Shown piece after piece: positions 32,489 to 45,285 of a DNA stretch of 64,000 nt (position 1 is the first letter of the stretch; each line of letters begins with the position of its first letter). A program made the translations under genes and the position numbers. The stretch lies in NCBI RefSeq assembly GCF_000002425.4, contig NC_037274.1:13603590-13667589 (forward strand), read 5' to 3'. Source of the DNA: Physcomitrium patens. Lineage: Eukaryota > Streptophyta > Bryopsida > Funariales > Funariaceae. The notes below the pieces were generated by a model, which made no database searches, was not told the origin of the DNA, and saw nothing but the letters and a program-made list of their open reading frames with translations.

Positions 32489-33228
32489 TGTAGAATAGAT
32501 ATTAGTTCGTTTCTGTAAGATAATGGTAAAATAGACTAATAATCTATAAAATAGTCAGTTCAAGAAGACGGATGGTTAACTTAGTTATTAAAAGCGGTTA
32601 ATTACACAATTACAATTAGAATCTGGGAATAGGAAGTAAGCATATAGGAGTTGTAGAAGTTAGTCTGAGTGCCAGACTATGATAGTCATAAGTCGAGGTT
32701 AAGCTTGGTGCTACCTCTTTGTTTTTTTTTATTGTTGAAGAATAATGGATAATTTCTAAATACTGAGAATTGAATCTGTGGAATAAATCAGAGATTGATT
32801 TATGAGTTATTGATTATGTAATTGGAGTACTAAGTAATTGAATTATATGAGGAGTTATTAGAAGATTATGATTGTTGTTTATTAAGAGCTGTGTGTGTTT
32901 TCGATAGAGGAAGTCTGTGATTACAAAAATTATGTGAATTTAGATTGGTTGAAGTGAAGTCTATTAATTCTGGTGTTGGATAGAAATTATGTATTTTGAG
33001 CGGTCTTTTGAGAGTGTAGGGTTGCACACTGTTGTTATCAATTGATGAAGGAGTATTATTATTGGAAAAAAGTATTGTAATATTTTTTGGTGTTTTAGTG
33101 GTTCGGAATACGGTTAATTGTGTGACCTTAATAAGTAAAACTCATGCACTTAGTCTTTCCCTATGTTCGAATTCCCTATACAAGTTTATTCTAAAAAGAA
33201 TTGTAGAATAAGTAAAACAAAAATCTCA
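32489..33228 (+). repeat. Element A 3' LTR
   Basis: It runs TGTAGAATAGATATT to AAATCTCA, 740 bp, after a polypurine tract at 32470-32488. The last two thirds align with the B LTR (for example AAGCTTGGTGCTA near 32700); the first 200 bases are diverged. The expected target duplication is 33229-33233 (TAGCC), whose partner is outside the window. Confidence 0.82.
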
Positions 33229-33750
33229 TAGCCATTCTATTTTTTTTTTAATATACATACTTTATTGCTATTTTGTCACTTTTCTTTTAGCACAAATTTT
33301 TTAGATTTATGCATCTTCTTCCAATTCATATCCTTGATATACATCCAATTGGATTATAAGAAGTATCTTTTGCTCTTTTTTTATAATAAATTGAGTATTG
33401 CAACTAGAAAGAAGTATTGAAAGAAAGAAACAATCCTAATCAACATAAATGATGCTTTTGCCTTAGTTTCTTACTTAGATATAGAAGAATAAGAGGTTCA
33501 TTGTCAACAAAATCAATCCACTTTAATTATATCTAGTAGTTTAGTAGAATAGTTTCATCCATATAAGATTACATGTCTTTTATTTTTTAACCATTATTTA
33601 TCTATAATTTTATTTTATCAAATTTATATATATTTTTATTTCTTTTACTTATTCAAGTTTTTATTTTTATTATTTTTATTTATTTATTTATTTTTAAAAT
33701 TTAAAATTTAAAATTTTTTAATTTAAATTTTAAATTATTATTATTATCAT

Positions 33751-33785
<35 letters not shown>

Positions 33786-33830
33786 TATTTTTTAATTTAT
33801 TTATTTTAGTTTAGTTTAATTTTTTAATTA

Positions 33831-33861
<31 letters not shown>

Positions 33862-34780
33862 ACATATTACTTTAATTAGTTATTTATTTATTTAAACTAC
33901 CCAATAATCCGCTGATGATAGTTTTTACATACATTATTTTCTTTAGCAAAGAGACTACTTTACTAAAATATTGATCACAATGGCAAAATTATTTATTATT
34001 ACACCAAAAAAACATGTAAAAGAATCTTTTTATACTTGATGTCTAATCACTATTAGAAATCAATTATTACCTCACAATAATATGACAAATCATGGCTGAT
34101 CTACTATGGTCATCAATTCCCTAGCCATGTCCTATCCTTGTTGCTATTAGACCGTCTCTACATCCCCGCAATACCATTGCTATGATTTTGTTTGATAGGA
34201 ATGCCTTTACCTCACAACCTCTTTTGAAACAACCGTGTAGCTTAGATCTATCAATACCAATCAAGTACAGTATTGCCATTGCTTCTCTTTGAGTAAACTT
34301 GAGCTCATCTAAAATTGGCAGTCCCTCTTCCTTCTAATTGACAACCTTCTTTATTGATCTAGATCTACTCCTTTATCCTACAACCAAAAAATCTCTTCAC
34401 ATTGCAATCCTCTTCTTCTTCTATTTAAAATCTTTCACTCATCTTATAAAATTAAATCACAATTTGATCTTTTATGCAATTCTTGTACATATTACTATCA
34501 TATCTTGCAATTTGTACTTCTCCCTAAATACAAATTCTCTAAGCAATACACATGTTTCCAACAAAATCATCCCTTGCCTGATTTCTTTGTCTACTACATA
34601 CCATACCTTGTACCACCTTGCCATACAGCCTTCATTAATTTTGTCATGTTCAAATTTTGGCACTCTATATCTCATCTACCTAATACTATTGACATAACTT
34701 GTGTAGTTCAAAATCATCTAGATCGATACTTACACGGCCTAGACTAGTTCCGCAAAATAGGTCGCTGGTCTATGTGTATA

Positions 34781-34811
<31 letters not shown>

Positions 34812-35274
34812 TTTTTTTTTTTTTTTAAAGTCCTTGATATATCTTTAAGAAAGATTATAAGAGGCCTTTTTAAAAGTCTTTTTTATTCTATTCTTATTTA
34901 GAAATAGTATGTTTAATTTTTTACTATTTTTAGTATATTTTTTTAGTTCTAAAGGTCCAAATAATTTATTTTCTATCATTTATCTCTTCTTCATCACTTT
35001 ATCAATATGACACCACTATCCCTAATTAATCTAATTTTAAATCATCCACCATTACAATTGTATGGTGCTCTTAACATCTAAATGAGCCTTTTCTTTGATA
35101 CTTTATCCTATTTAATTACATCTAAACTTTTTTCTTCTTAATTCCATTGATTTATTCTAATATTTTTTCTAACTACATTATGAATCAAAAAATTTGGCTC
35201 ACATTTGCTATAATAAATAAAATACTATGACAAAAAATTTAAAAAAAGAAGTATAACTTTCAAGGAGGAGTTAA
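33229..35274. other. AT-rich unique and simple-repeat DNA, no gene recognised
   Basis: From 33590 to 33900 there are ATTT and ATT microsatellites, including (ATTT)n near 33748-33788 and (ATT)n near 33838-33861. A further (ATT)n plus poly-T lies at 34780-34828. Between 33900 and 34740 the composition is more balanced, and the minus strand has an unbroken stretch at about 34118-34337 (73 codons, with EAMAILYLIGIDRSKLHGCF) and another at 34472-34675. Neither matches a family I know. 34830-35270 is AT-rich filler, possibly the eroded 5' part of element F. Confidence 0.5.
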
Positions 35275-36120
35275 GCCTATTCATAGCAATAAGAATCTCC
35301 CATTTCTAAAAAGAAGATTTGAAGAAAGTAATCGTCAATCTTCTAAGCCTAAAGGTAAAAAAAGCTAAATCATTAGTTTTAAGAAGGCAAAGATAAGTTT
35401 AATTAATATAACTTGTTTTAAGTGTCAAAAAAAAAAAAAATGATTTTAAGAATAAAGAAGTGATTAAAAAAGTAAGTGGAATTTCTAATACTTCTTTGTT
35501 TATTGATACTAATGAATTGGAAAGACTTCAAGTCATGAGTCTTAGTAAGAAGGTCTTAGTAAGAGAAGGGGGTTTTAAAGGCAAACTCTCTTTAACAAGT
35601 TTGCACAAGAAACTCATCTATTTAAGTTCTAAGGATGAAGATATTAAAGTTTCTATATTGATTGACATAGGAGCAACTAACTCATTTATGAATTAAACTT
35701 GTGCCAAGAGACTAAAATTGATTCAAGAACCAACTAAAGAAAAGAAAGTATTTTTTGCCCAAAGAGGGTAGACAATCAAATTGGTTGTAAAAGATGTAAA
35801 GTTTAAGTTCTAAGAAGACTTTATAGTGTGTAACCTTAGTGGAATAGATTTAGTATTAGAGAATACTTTCTTGAACTTCTATGGAGTAGAACTCTAATGG
35901 AAGTCCAAAATAAGAGTAGTCATGGTTAGAGAGAATGGAAAAATAATAGATTTACTATTTATAAACCATTTTATGTTATATGAATCTAAAATCTCTATAG
36001 TTTTTTAGAGTAATTTAGAAGGAAAAAAATTCTTTTTACACTTAAAAAGTAATAATTTTGATTTCAAACGTATAAAAGATTTTTTTTATAATAAAAATAA
36101 ATTATTGAAGATAAATTTTT
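35275..36120 (+). pseudogene. Element F gag end and protease
   Basis: CFKCQKKKK near 35410-35440 looks like the first half of a zinc knuckle. The open frame at 35460-35696 ends in ILIDIGATNSFMN, an aspartic protease active site in which the usual Asp-Ser-Gly reads Asp-Ile-Gly, followed by a stop. FIVCNLSGIDLVLENTFLNFYGVEL (35820-35897) fits the distal L-G-x-x-F-L motif. The stretch to 36120 is a poorly conserved linker with stops. Confidence 0.75.
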
Positions 36121-37446
36121 ATTTTCAAAGCTTCTGAAAAATCTTATGATGGAATTTGGAGATGTATTGATAAATAAACTTCCAAAAGAACTTCTACTAA
36201 ACAAATTAGTAGATCATAAGATAGAATTAATTCCATGCATACAACTTCCAAGTAAGGCACCTTATGGATTGAATCAAGTGGAATTAAAAGAATTAAAAAA
36301 AAAACTTAATGAATTGCTTAAAAAAAGATATATTAGACAAAGAAAATTTCTATTTGGAGCTTTAGTCCTTTTTTTGAGCAAAAAAGATGGAAAAATGAAG
36401 ATAAGCATTTACTAGAGAACCTTGAATAAGATCACTATCAAAAACAACTATCTACTTCTAACAGTTAATGATTTGTTGGATTGGTTGAATAGTAGTAAGT
36501 ATTTTAGTAGGATTGATTTTAAGAATAGTTACTATATAATAAAGATTGTTCAAGAAGACATAGAAAAGATTGCTTGTAGAATCAAGTATGGTTATTATAA
36601 GTTTGTAGTTATACTTTTAGATTTTATAATATTCCTACTTTCATTATTATTTTGATGGACTCTATTTTTTATAAAAAAAGTGATGAGTTTGTCATAGTTT
36701 ATATTAATGATATTTTAGTCTTTTCTAAAAGTAAAGAAGCACATAAATTACATTTGGAAGTATTCTTGAAGAAACTAAGAAATAATCAATACTATGTCAA
36801 TGTAGAAAAAATTATTTTCTTCTTGGAAGAGTTAGAATTTTTAGGTCATTTCATCAATGGAGAAGAATTAATACAAAATTCAAAGAAGATAGAAGCAATT
36901 AAAATTTGAGAGATATCAAAAATTCAAAAGGAAGTAAGGTCTTTTTTGGAAATAATAAACTATGATAGAAAGTTTATAAAGAATTTATCAAAAATTGCTA
37001 TTTTTTTCACAAGTCTCTAAAAAAAAGTTAACAAAATCATAAGGTGGAACTTGGAATATAAAAAATCCTTTCTAAAGATAAAGAATATTTTAATTTCAAA
37101 TTTGTTTTTTAATTTTATCCTAAATTTGCTATAAATCCTGAAATCCATATAGATATAAATGATTTTGCAATTGGAGGAATCTTAATACAAGAAAGAAGAT
37201 CTATAGCTTTTTAAAGTAAAAAATTAAGTAGAAGCCAATTGAAGTTGCTAACACATGAAAAAAAATTATTTACAATAGTATATTGCCTAAAGACTTGAAT
37301 ATACTACTTGAGAGATAGATGAATCAAAGTATATACTCATAGCATTTCTCTTAAGTACTTTACTTCAAAAGCACAAGCCTTTCTTAGAAAGTTGAGGTAG
37401 TATGATGTAATAGTTTTAATGGATATTAAACTTATTTACAAACCAA
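36121..37446 (+). pseudogene. Element F reverse transcriptase and RNase H start
   Basis: Frames at 36146-36415, 36422-36655 and 36652-36909 give, in order, the DHKIELIPCIQLPSKAPYGL lead-in, [46 protein letters not shown] (motif A Asp), and YINDILVFSK, where YIDD has become YIND. FLGHFINGEELI follows. From 36910 to 37446 the RNase H is readable between stops (YDVIVLMDIKLIYKP at the end). It breaks at the YKP of a KPSKDN motif because of Y3. The catalytic Asp-to-Asn change inactivates RT. Confidence 0.88.
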
Positions 37447-38815
37447 TGATGTGTTGTAGTTCAGTTACCATGTGAAAATATTGTGTTTATATGTTTGATA
37501 TATGATTTATTAAGTAATATGGTAAGAGCCATATTAATGAATTTTAGTTGGTTGTAGAATGGAGTTAGATTACTATCTTAAAAGAAGGTTGTTTAAAAAG
37601 ACTATTATTAAAATTTATATAACTTTATTTTCTTTTGATAGTAACTTTTGAAGTTGATATTATTAATAGTAACTTTTAAACATTTAGGGTCACCCTTGTT
37701 AGACATTGGTAATCCTTGAAGTTTTTTTTTGGTTCTTTTATTTGATATTTAAGACATATATTATATGAATCTTATTAGAAAAAGGATTGGAGAAGGATCT
37801 TAGAAGCAAAAAGAGAAGTTAGAGCATTCATATAGATGAATAGAGATGGATGAAAATCTCCATTCTTATTGGCCAAAAATCATGCCCAATCGACTTTACA
37901 AAGGCTGCATGAGGCCTTATTAGGGATTAGGATTATTCCTTCGGAGCCATTTGAGCTTTAGAGGCTAAATTCAATAAGTTAAGGTTTTTGGCTATGGTTT
38001 TGGTACAAATTTTGTGTAATTTGGACTTTATATGAAAGAGATATGAGCGCTAAAAATTAAGATGTTGATTTTGTACCTACTGTCACTCTATTGGATATAA
38101 CATGCATGTATAGAAAGTAATAAAGAATTGGCGATTGAGGATTGGAGAGAGCACTTTCTTGGCTATATTTTTAATATTTTTTTTTTATGGATTCCAAATT
38201 GAAATGAAGGAGATATTAGAGGTTGAAATCAGTATTTGTAAATCTAAGGGTGGTAAGTGACCCGATTCACTAGTGGTTGTATTTTGAGCTATATCTTGAG
38301 TACTTTGATGAAATTTTGGCTCAAAATTTTCAAAAATATTTATAGTCATGTCAATAAACTTTATGCACAAATTTTGTAGCATTTGAATTTTGGATTTTTG
38401 AGATATGAAGAAGATAGTGCTCAAGTGCTTATAAATTAGAATTTAGAGTACTTGCTAGGATTTCTAAGATATCAAAAGATTGATAGTAATTTTATAATTT
38501 ATTTAATTTGAAGTAAAGCTTAAGGATAATAACTATATTATATAAAAATTTGAAAAAAATTGAACAATTGGATCAAAAGATATGAATTTTAAAGTTCAAG
38601 AAGAAAAAATCTTTTGTAGAAAAAATATATTTTGGATGATTTTTCTACAATTTGGACATTTTATATAAAGTGAAGAGGTTTTGAAAGCCAAGAATTTGTA
38701 GGTAAGTTGAAGGTGGAATAAATCACTTGTTGGAGTTTAGTCAATAAGTTAAAACTGAACTCTCTACAGCTAGATATTCTATGTATTTTTAGATTTCAAA
38801 TCATACTTCATAACA
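37447..38815 (-). repeat. Solo LTR Y3, inserted in element F RNase H
   Basis: It runs TGATGTGTTGTAG to TTCATAACA with a perfect 4-bp duplication CCAA (37443-37446 and 38816-38819). Removal joins AAA-CCA to AGT-AAA-GAC-AAC, restoring the RNase H-integrase junction KPSKDN. It is related to Y4 and Y5 along its length and to Y1/Y2 in the middle (for example the TATTAGGGATTAGG block near 37918). Confidence 0.85.
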
Positions 38816-40270
38816 CCAAGTAAAGACAACTTGGTATTAGATGTATTAAGTAGAAAAGAAGAGTTTATAGAAAAGAAGCTCTATGATAAAATGGCACTAA
38901 AGACAATAGTGTATTGTAATGAATCTTTTTTCTTAAAAAGTATTAAAAAAGATTATAAAAAAGATGAAGTTATATTTGAAATAAAAAAAATATTTGCTCA
39001 AATCAAAACTATAAAGAAACAAAGAAGATTCATGGGAGTCTCTTCTATAAAGCATGGACTTATTTGATTAAAAAAAATTATATTTTATGAGCCATAAGAT
39101 AAATAGAGAAGAAAAGTAATGTATAAAGTATATGATTTTTTGTGTAAAGGACGTAAAGGTGTAAAAATCACACTAAAGGATATGACAAAATATTACTATT
39201 GGCCTTCTATAAAAAAACATGTAGAATAATATGTAAGAAGTTGCTTGATATGTCAAAAGAATAAATACTCTATACAAACAAAAGTAGGACTTTTGGAACC
39301 ATTTCCATTTCTATTTCTATTTTATAGAGATATCTCAATAGATTTCATAATCAACTTATTAAAATGTAGTGAAGATAACTTTATATTACTAATTGTTGAT
39401 AAGTTTAGTAAGACTGTTAGATTCATATCAATGACAATGTTTTCAAAGGATTCAAAAGAAGAATTGGAAATTGCTCCAAAGATAACAGTAAATCTCTTTT
39501 TTAATGGACAGATCTCTTTGTATAAAGTGCCAACCTCAATTGTGAGTAATAGAAATGTGAAATTTATAACTCAATTTTAGTAATATATTATAAAGAAGTT
39601 GGATTCTAAAATAATCCTAATAATTTTTTGGCATCTATAAGAAGATAGCTAAACTAAAAGGTTCAATAGAATTCTTTCAATCTACCTAAGGCACTATGTG
39701 GCAAGTGACTATAAAAATTGAGTCAAGTAATTTCCTATAGCCGAGTTCAATTATAATATTACTTAGAGTAAATCCTTAAAAAATACACTTTTTTAAGTGA
39801 TTCATGGTTTTAGTATATTCAGGCCAATTGACTTGATAGGAGTTAGGCAAAGTCATGAAATAACTTTTGGTATCTATTCAGTAGAAGGAATAAAGTAGAT
39901 GGCTAAAAGAAATGTTATAATAAAAATTTCCAAATCTAGGCTTGAATTAACTCAAAGAAGATATAAGAAAAAAACTTACAAATATAAGAGAGATGTGTAT
40001 TATATAAAAAGACACAAGGTGTGGTTGAACACAAGTAATCTTATTTGCCTAGCATATCTCACTTCTAAATGGACTTAAAAGAAGATAGGCTCTTATGAAA
40101 TTTAAAAGAATGCTACACAAAAATGTATATGTTTTGGATATACCAAAAAGATTGAAGTGGCATCTGGTTTTTTATGGAAGTATCTTTAAGAAATTTGTGG
40201 AGGATGTGAGAGGCTGTCACAAAAAAAAGACAAAGTTTTCACCTCAAAAAGAGGTGTAGGATCAAACCAT
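38816..40270 (+). pseudogene. Element F RNase H end and integrase
   Basis: SKDNLVLDVLSRKEEF (38816-38870) is the RNase H end. The integrase zinc domain is near 39150-39260 (YYWPSIKKHVE, CLICQKNK). The core at 39245-39580 has DISIDFIINLLK (first Asp), LLIVDKFSKTVRFISM and TSIVSNRNVKFITQF, where the second catalytic Asp is Asn. The Glu region near 39650 is too eroded to read. Near 40130-40160 PKRLKWHLVFYGSIFKKFVED resembles the chromovirus integrase tail (HPVFHVSLL type). About fifteen stops lie between. Confidence 0.82.
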
Positions 40271-40749
40271 AGATTAAAAAAATATAATACTTGATTAGAA
40301 ATAACTAAATATTAAAGAAATTGAATTCTTATAATATTTAGAAAATTAATACTAATAAAAAATTTAATACTTATAGACTTAGTATAAAGATCAAAAAATT
40401 TGACCTTGTCACTTGCTTGTTTAAAGAAACTTGTGAAAAAATTGAGGAGGTAAGATTAGCCAAGGCATTCTTGATATTTAAAAAAATACCATGGCAAAGT
40501 GGCAAAAGAGTAGTTGAAAGGGCCACCTTCTTCACTGCAAGATTAATCTTGTACAAAGACACAAGGTATGGTACAAAATTATTAATAACTAGGAGTAAGT
40601 CTTAGGTGCTTTAAAGAAAAGACTTGTGATTTATCTTCTCCTTAGAGTCTAAATTATAATTTATGCTTAATTAGAAAGTCAAAAGTCAATTTGAGAGTAA
40701 AAGGCAACACCTGAAGTAACTTTCAAACTTTGACCTTAAGAAGTCACGT
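40271..40749. other. Unassigned, between F and G
   Basis: AT-rich. A 63-codon open stretch at 40417-40605 (FKETCEKIEEVRLAKAFLIF) has no recognisable relatives. It may be the eroded 3' end of F. No promoter or terminator signal is visible. Confidence 0.4.
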
Positions 40750-42496
40750 TGTTATATTATGTATATTCTTGCATGAGAATGCATTGGGCATCTATTTGTA
40801 AAAGATAAATAGAAATGCAACGACAATCCTATTGAGTCTTATAGAATTTTAAATAAACTTTAAATAATCTTTAATAATATTAATCAAATTTTATCCAATT
40901 CAAAATAAATTTAAAAGAAGTTAAAAAAGAAAAACAAAGAAGTCTTAAATTAGTTTTTAAAAAAATAATAAAAAAATCTTTAAAGAATGTAAAAATAAAC
41001 CTTTAAAAAAATAAAAATAATCTTAAAGAAATATTATAAATAGAAAATAAAAAAAATAATAAAGAATCCTAAAGAAATATTAAATAAATCCTAAATAAAT
41101 CCTAATAAAATCTTAATTTAATCTTTCTTAAAATTTTAATGAATCTTAATCAAATTTTAGATCAAATCTTAATTGAAATCTTAATTAAAATCCTAATAAA
41201 TCTTAATCAAATTTTAGGTCAAATTCTAATGAAATCTTAATGAAATCCTAATGAAATCTTAAATCCTAGACCAACCTTAATGAATCCTAGTAAAATCTTA
41301 ATTAAAACCTAAAAAAATACTAAATAAATCTTAATCAGATCTTAATTAAATCTTAATCAAATTTTAATCAAATTCTAATCAATCTTAGTCAAATCCTAAT
41401 CAAATTCAAACAAAATCCTAATTTCTAATCAAACCTTAGATCTTTAATCAATCCTAATTAATCTTTAATCAATTCCTAAATCTTAAATAAATCTTAATAA
41501 TCCTATAGTAAATTAAAAATTCAATAACTAATGATTGAACTATTGATTTGGAGCTATAATTTGAACACTTTACAAAAACTAAATAAGCAACAAGTATAAA
41601 AGATTTGAAGAAGATCACACATATCAATAGTAAGCAAAGCTTCCAAAACCTCTTAGTTGTTGGCTGCCCTCCTTCTTTGATTTGAATGTTGATCTTTCAA
41701 TACAAATTTTTCCTTGCTTAACCATTCAATTACTCCACAATTTAGATTATACTTAAACATTCTATTCTAAATTACTCTCATCAATTTTTGATTCAATCAA
41801 ATTAATAAATATTTTCAAATCACCAAGTCCTTTATTAATCCTAAATCTCAATTATTTGATATTATAATCCACAAAAACCTTCAAATTCTTCAATCTAATT
41901 ATTCAATTGACTTTAAATTTCTTACACACATCCACAAGAAGCACAACAATAAACTTTCCAATTTTCACTTGTAAACACATTATAAAATTCACAAAAGCTT
42001 AAAATTTGTAAATTTTATTTTATTTTTTAAAATCTCAATCCATTGAATATATTATTAACTTTAAAAATCTCTCAAAATCTCAATATTATATCAAGTGACA
42101 TAAAACTAATACTCAAAAATCTCTTCTTAAGTTTACTTTTAAATTCCACTCTTTGATTTACAAAAGTACTTTAGAATCGCCATAAGGATATAATTTTATA
42201 TCTTAGGATCTGGTTTCGGCTTTGGTTGACAACCTATCTTCTTTAGGTATCAATTTTTAGTAATTTGAAATATTTTTTACTTTATTCTATAGTTAATATT
42301 TTTTTAAATATGCTTATATTAATTTCTTATTTTATTTACTTTGATTTGGATTATTTCTATTTTAATAAAAATAAATATAAGTTTCTTTTAAAAAAATATT
42401 ATTAAGATTAAAAATTTTATTACCTTTTTACTAAATTCTTCTATAATAATATTCATATTTTTATTTTTTACTCTGTAGTCATATTACCACATGACC
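40750..42496 (-). repeat. Element G 3' LTR
   Basis: It runs TGTTATATTATG to CACATGAC. About 650 bases (40856-41510) are a degenerate tandem array of units like AATCCTAATGAA. A segment of about 630 bases (near 41500-42125) is missing from the right LTR. The last 350 bases match both the right LTR end and a fragment at 57838-58040. Confidence 0.72.
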
Positions 42497-42508
42497 TCCA
42501 TCCTCTCA

Positions 42509-43400
42509 AAACTTGTGCATCTTTTGGTATATACCAAATAATTCAAATCTTATTTGCTTCATATTATGTTCTCTATGTCTTCATTTAAATCATCTTCATT
42601 ATTTTTGCTATTCAAGTTAAAATCATTTTATTTTCTTGAAATATTTTATTTTTTCTATAAGGCTTGATAAATCTTCACAAGCTAAGATTAAATATCTCAT
42701 TTTTCATAATCTACTTGTGATTATAATGAAATCAACAATCCATTTAAAATAAATAGCTAAAGAATATTCTTGGTATAAACCATCTTCATGACATATATTA
42801 GAATATGTTTGATAAGTTTCACACAATTCTACATACAAAGTATTATCTCAATACATTTTTTTTTTCCAATATTATTCTTTAAGTTTAATAAGAATAGTAC
42901 AAATTTTCCTATATCATGCCCATAAACTATTGTGAAATTATTTTAGTAATTTTTGTTGCTCTTCCATATTTCCTATCACTTATTGTGGCATCATGTTCTT
43001 TTCTTTGATCTTTGTAATATCTTCTGGTCTTTAAAAAGATTCAAATGCAGAATAAACCTCTTTTGAATTAATTTCTACAATCTTATCATTATCTTCTAAT
43101 TCAATAGATATAAGTAATTCTAAAAATATTTCTAATCTATTTTCTCCATAAACATATAAAATCTTCTTATTATCTTTTAATATCTCTAATTCATATTTAT
43201 ATATATATATTTTAAAACTTCAACTTTCTTATACATAATACTTCTATTTTTAAAAATATTAATAAAGCTTGTATCAAAAGCACCTACATCTTGCAAGAGT
43301 ACCTATCTTTTTGTATCTTAATAATCTTTCTTTATAGTGGTACTTTTTAAAAATCCTTAAATCCTTCAACAACTCTTAACAATAGCTTCTTCCTCAAATT
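42509..43400 (-). pseudogene. Element G integrase remnant joined to protease linker
   Basis: 42540-43000 matches D integrase and its C-terminus (for example the Asp-Lys-Ser region at D 18255) with many indels. 43010-43400 matches the D protease-RT linker (D 20380-20800). The junction near 43010 marks a deletion of about 1.8 kb relative to D. No open frame above 60 codons survives. Confidence 0.65.
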
Positions 43401-45250
43401 ATCTTGATTTCATTCATAATTAGGAGACATAATTAGAAATTATACCACTTTTCTTTCATCTTCACTATGTATCTATAAATAAACTAAACCATTATCAAGT
43501 ACTTTTGTTTCCATTTGTATTGCCATAATATATGGTTGTCCTAAAATTATTGGAAATTTTTTTGTATCTTCAACAAAAAAATGTTATTATATTGTAACAT
43601 CTCCAATCTAGATTTTAACATTTGGATAAAATCCATATGATTTATTTTATATATTATTAGCTCTTCACATTATCCATCTATGCTTCATATGAATTGGCCA
43701 TCTCTATTTCTTAGACATAAGATTTATTTTTGAATTGTATAGTTGCCTTTGTCTAATGCTTTTGAGTATAATCACTTGAAGCTTCTATTTCCTTGTCAAT
43801 ATAATCCTCAAAATGAACTTCTTAAATATAACTATCCTATTCATTTGTTGATTGCTTGTAACCATTATCAACCTCTTCTTTGTCCTTGTATATCTTTGTA
43901 TCAATAGCATGATTTATTTTAGCTTCACCTATTATTTTTTTATTTTTTTTATTTTTTACAATTCTGTTAATAATATCATAAAATTCCTTATTTGCAATTT
44001 CTAAAATCTCTTTTAATGTGAACTCCATTTTAGCATTTAATACACATTCTTCCAACATCCTTTTTAAATATGTTGCTATAATATTAAAAAGTAGTCTACA
44101 AGTTATTGATTTATTTTTATTCTTTATCTCCTTTTTTTTTTCTTCCAATGTAATTGAATTATTCTTTGTTGGTAATTTTTACAAAGCCATCTCATGAACC
44201 TTATTTCCTTGAATTTACTTCTTAGAAGGATTTTCTTCTTTTGTATCATCAATTTATTTTTGTCGCTTTTCTTCTATTAAGGTTTCATGTTGGCTCTTCT
44301 TAATATATACATGAATTAAAATGGTGTCTATAAGATCTTTCTAACTTGTTGTACTATATATTATTGCTGTAATTCTTAATAATGCTTTCCAAGGTGTTTT
44401 TTTTTTTTTTTTTTTTTGTATTATAGAAATGGTAAAAATTCAAAATCCTCTTATTTCTATACTTTCATCAAAGTCGTCATCTATCCTAATACCATAACTT
44501 GTATATTATAGTGTTTCTACTCTATTTGTTACTAAATAGTCTTGAACTAATACTTTCATACCTCCTTTATTAAAATTGGTTTGAAAGAAGTCTCTTATAT
44601 CTTTTAATACCATCTTTTCATCTTTTCAAAAAATATTTCCTTATTTGGTACCAATATTAATTTATCCACCTTTAATAATTAAAAATATTACCTTTAAAAC
44701 TACTTTAATAGCTTTATTTTTTGTAAATTCTTATTAGGCCACTTAATCCATTTTAGAGATAATTTCTTTGTAAAAAAATTAGTGTCTTCTAAGAAATATT
44801 TTTCTTTTAATGCATGTAAAAATTTCTTTCATAAACTCCTATAATACTTTATAATTGATATAAAATGTTCTCTTATTTTTGGTACTATGGCAAGCTCAAA
44901 TAATTCAATCATCTACTTCTTAAAAATTTGATTTAATTCTATTTTTTATATATAACATCTTGAATACTTTAAAATATCTCTTCTATCAATTTTATCAACT
45001 TTGTTATCCACTGCTTGCAATACTTTAGTTGCCAAAGCGTCTTTGCAATTATCACTTTGTTATTGTTGCATAGATAATTTAAAAGCTTAAAATATACTTG
45101 CAATGATTGGATTTATATACATAACTTGTCTTTTAGTAGAAACTCCATTAGAAGCTCTATTTGAATTTCTTTCCATAGCTCTTTTAAAACTCTTACTCTT
45201 ATTCTCCATTAAATAAAAAAAAAATAATAAAAAAAAAAACTCCAAGACCT
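43401..45250 (-). pseudogene. Element G gag and protease remnant
   Basis: 43837-44148 is an open frame of 103 codons with KMEFTLKEILEIANKEFYDI, matching D gag C-terminus (21354-21746). 44150-45200 aligns with the rest of D gag, and 43420-43740 with the D protease distal part. A poly-A/T run sits at 44398-44417. All frames except 43837-44148 are broken. Confidence 0.72.
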
Positions 45251-45263
45251 TCTACCTCAAGCT

Positions 45264-45281
45264 TTCACGTTGGATTCAACA
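45264..45281 (-). other. Element G primer-binding site, decayed tRNA-Trp type
   Basis: The minus strand reads TGTTGAATCCAACGTGAA, 15 of 18 matches to the tRNA-Trp complement, four bases from the LTR as in D. Confidence 0.65.
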
Positions 45282-45285
45282 CTTA

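Larger units (their letters stand above)
1..33228 (+). mobile_element. Element A: Ty3-type retrotransposon, pol-less, host layer of the nest
   Basis: Oldest layer of the nest, entering the window inside gag. Its own sequence survives as 1-1602, 2855-2888, 25125-25631 and 32013-33228; everything between was inserted later. The pieces join in frame: gag runs across the Y1, D and E junctions, and the protease continues from 25631 to 32018. The order is gag, protease, a short C-terminal tail, polypurine tract and 3' LTR. RT, RNase H and integrase are absent. Gag and protease closely resemble element B (4867-17320), so A is a non-autonomous relative. The 5' LTR lies outside the window. Stop codons show it is dead. 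Confidence 0.85.
35275..40270 (+). mobile_element. Element F: old Ty3-type retrotransposon fossil
   Basis: Plus-strand order of protease, RT, RNase H, integrase and a chromovirus-like C-terminus, interrupted by solo LTR Y3 (37447-38815). No LTR pair could be found for it, so the ends are only where recognisable coding sequence stops. It is much more AT-rich and eroded than B, D or E. Confidence 0.8.

Noticed and set aside
33748-33862. Regular ATTT/ATT repeats considered as a CRISPR-like or satellite array.
   Set aside because: Plain microsatellite with no spacers.
34338-34697. 119-codon plus-strand frame, hydrophobic.
   Set aside because: Phe/Leu/Ile/Ser/Thr-rich translation typical of T/C-rich DNA; no start context or motif. 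The minus strand is more protein-like.
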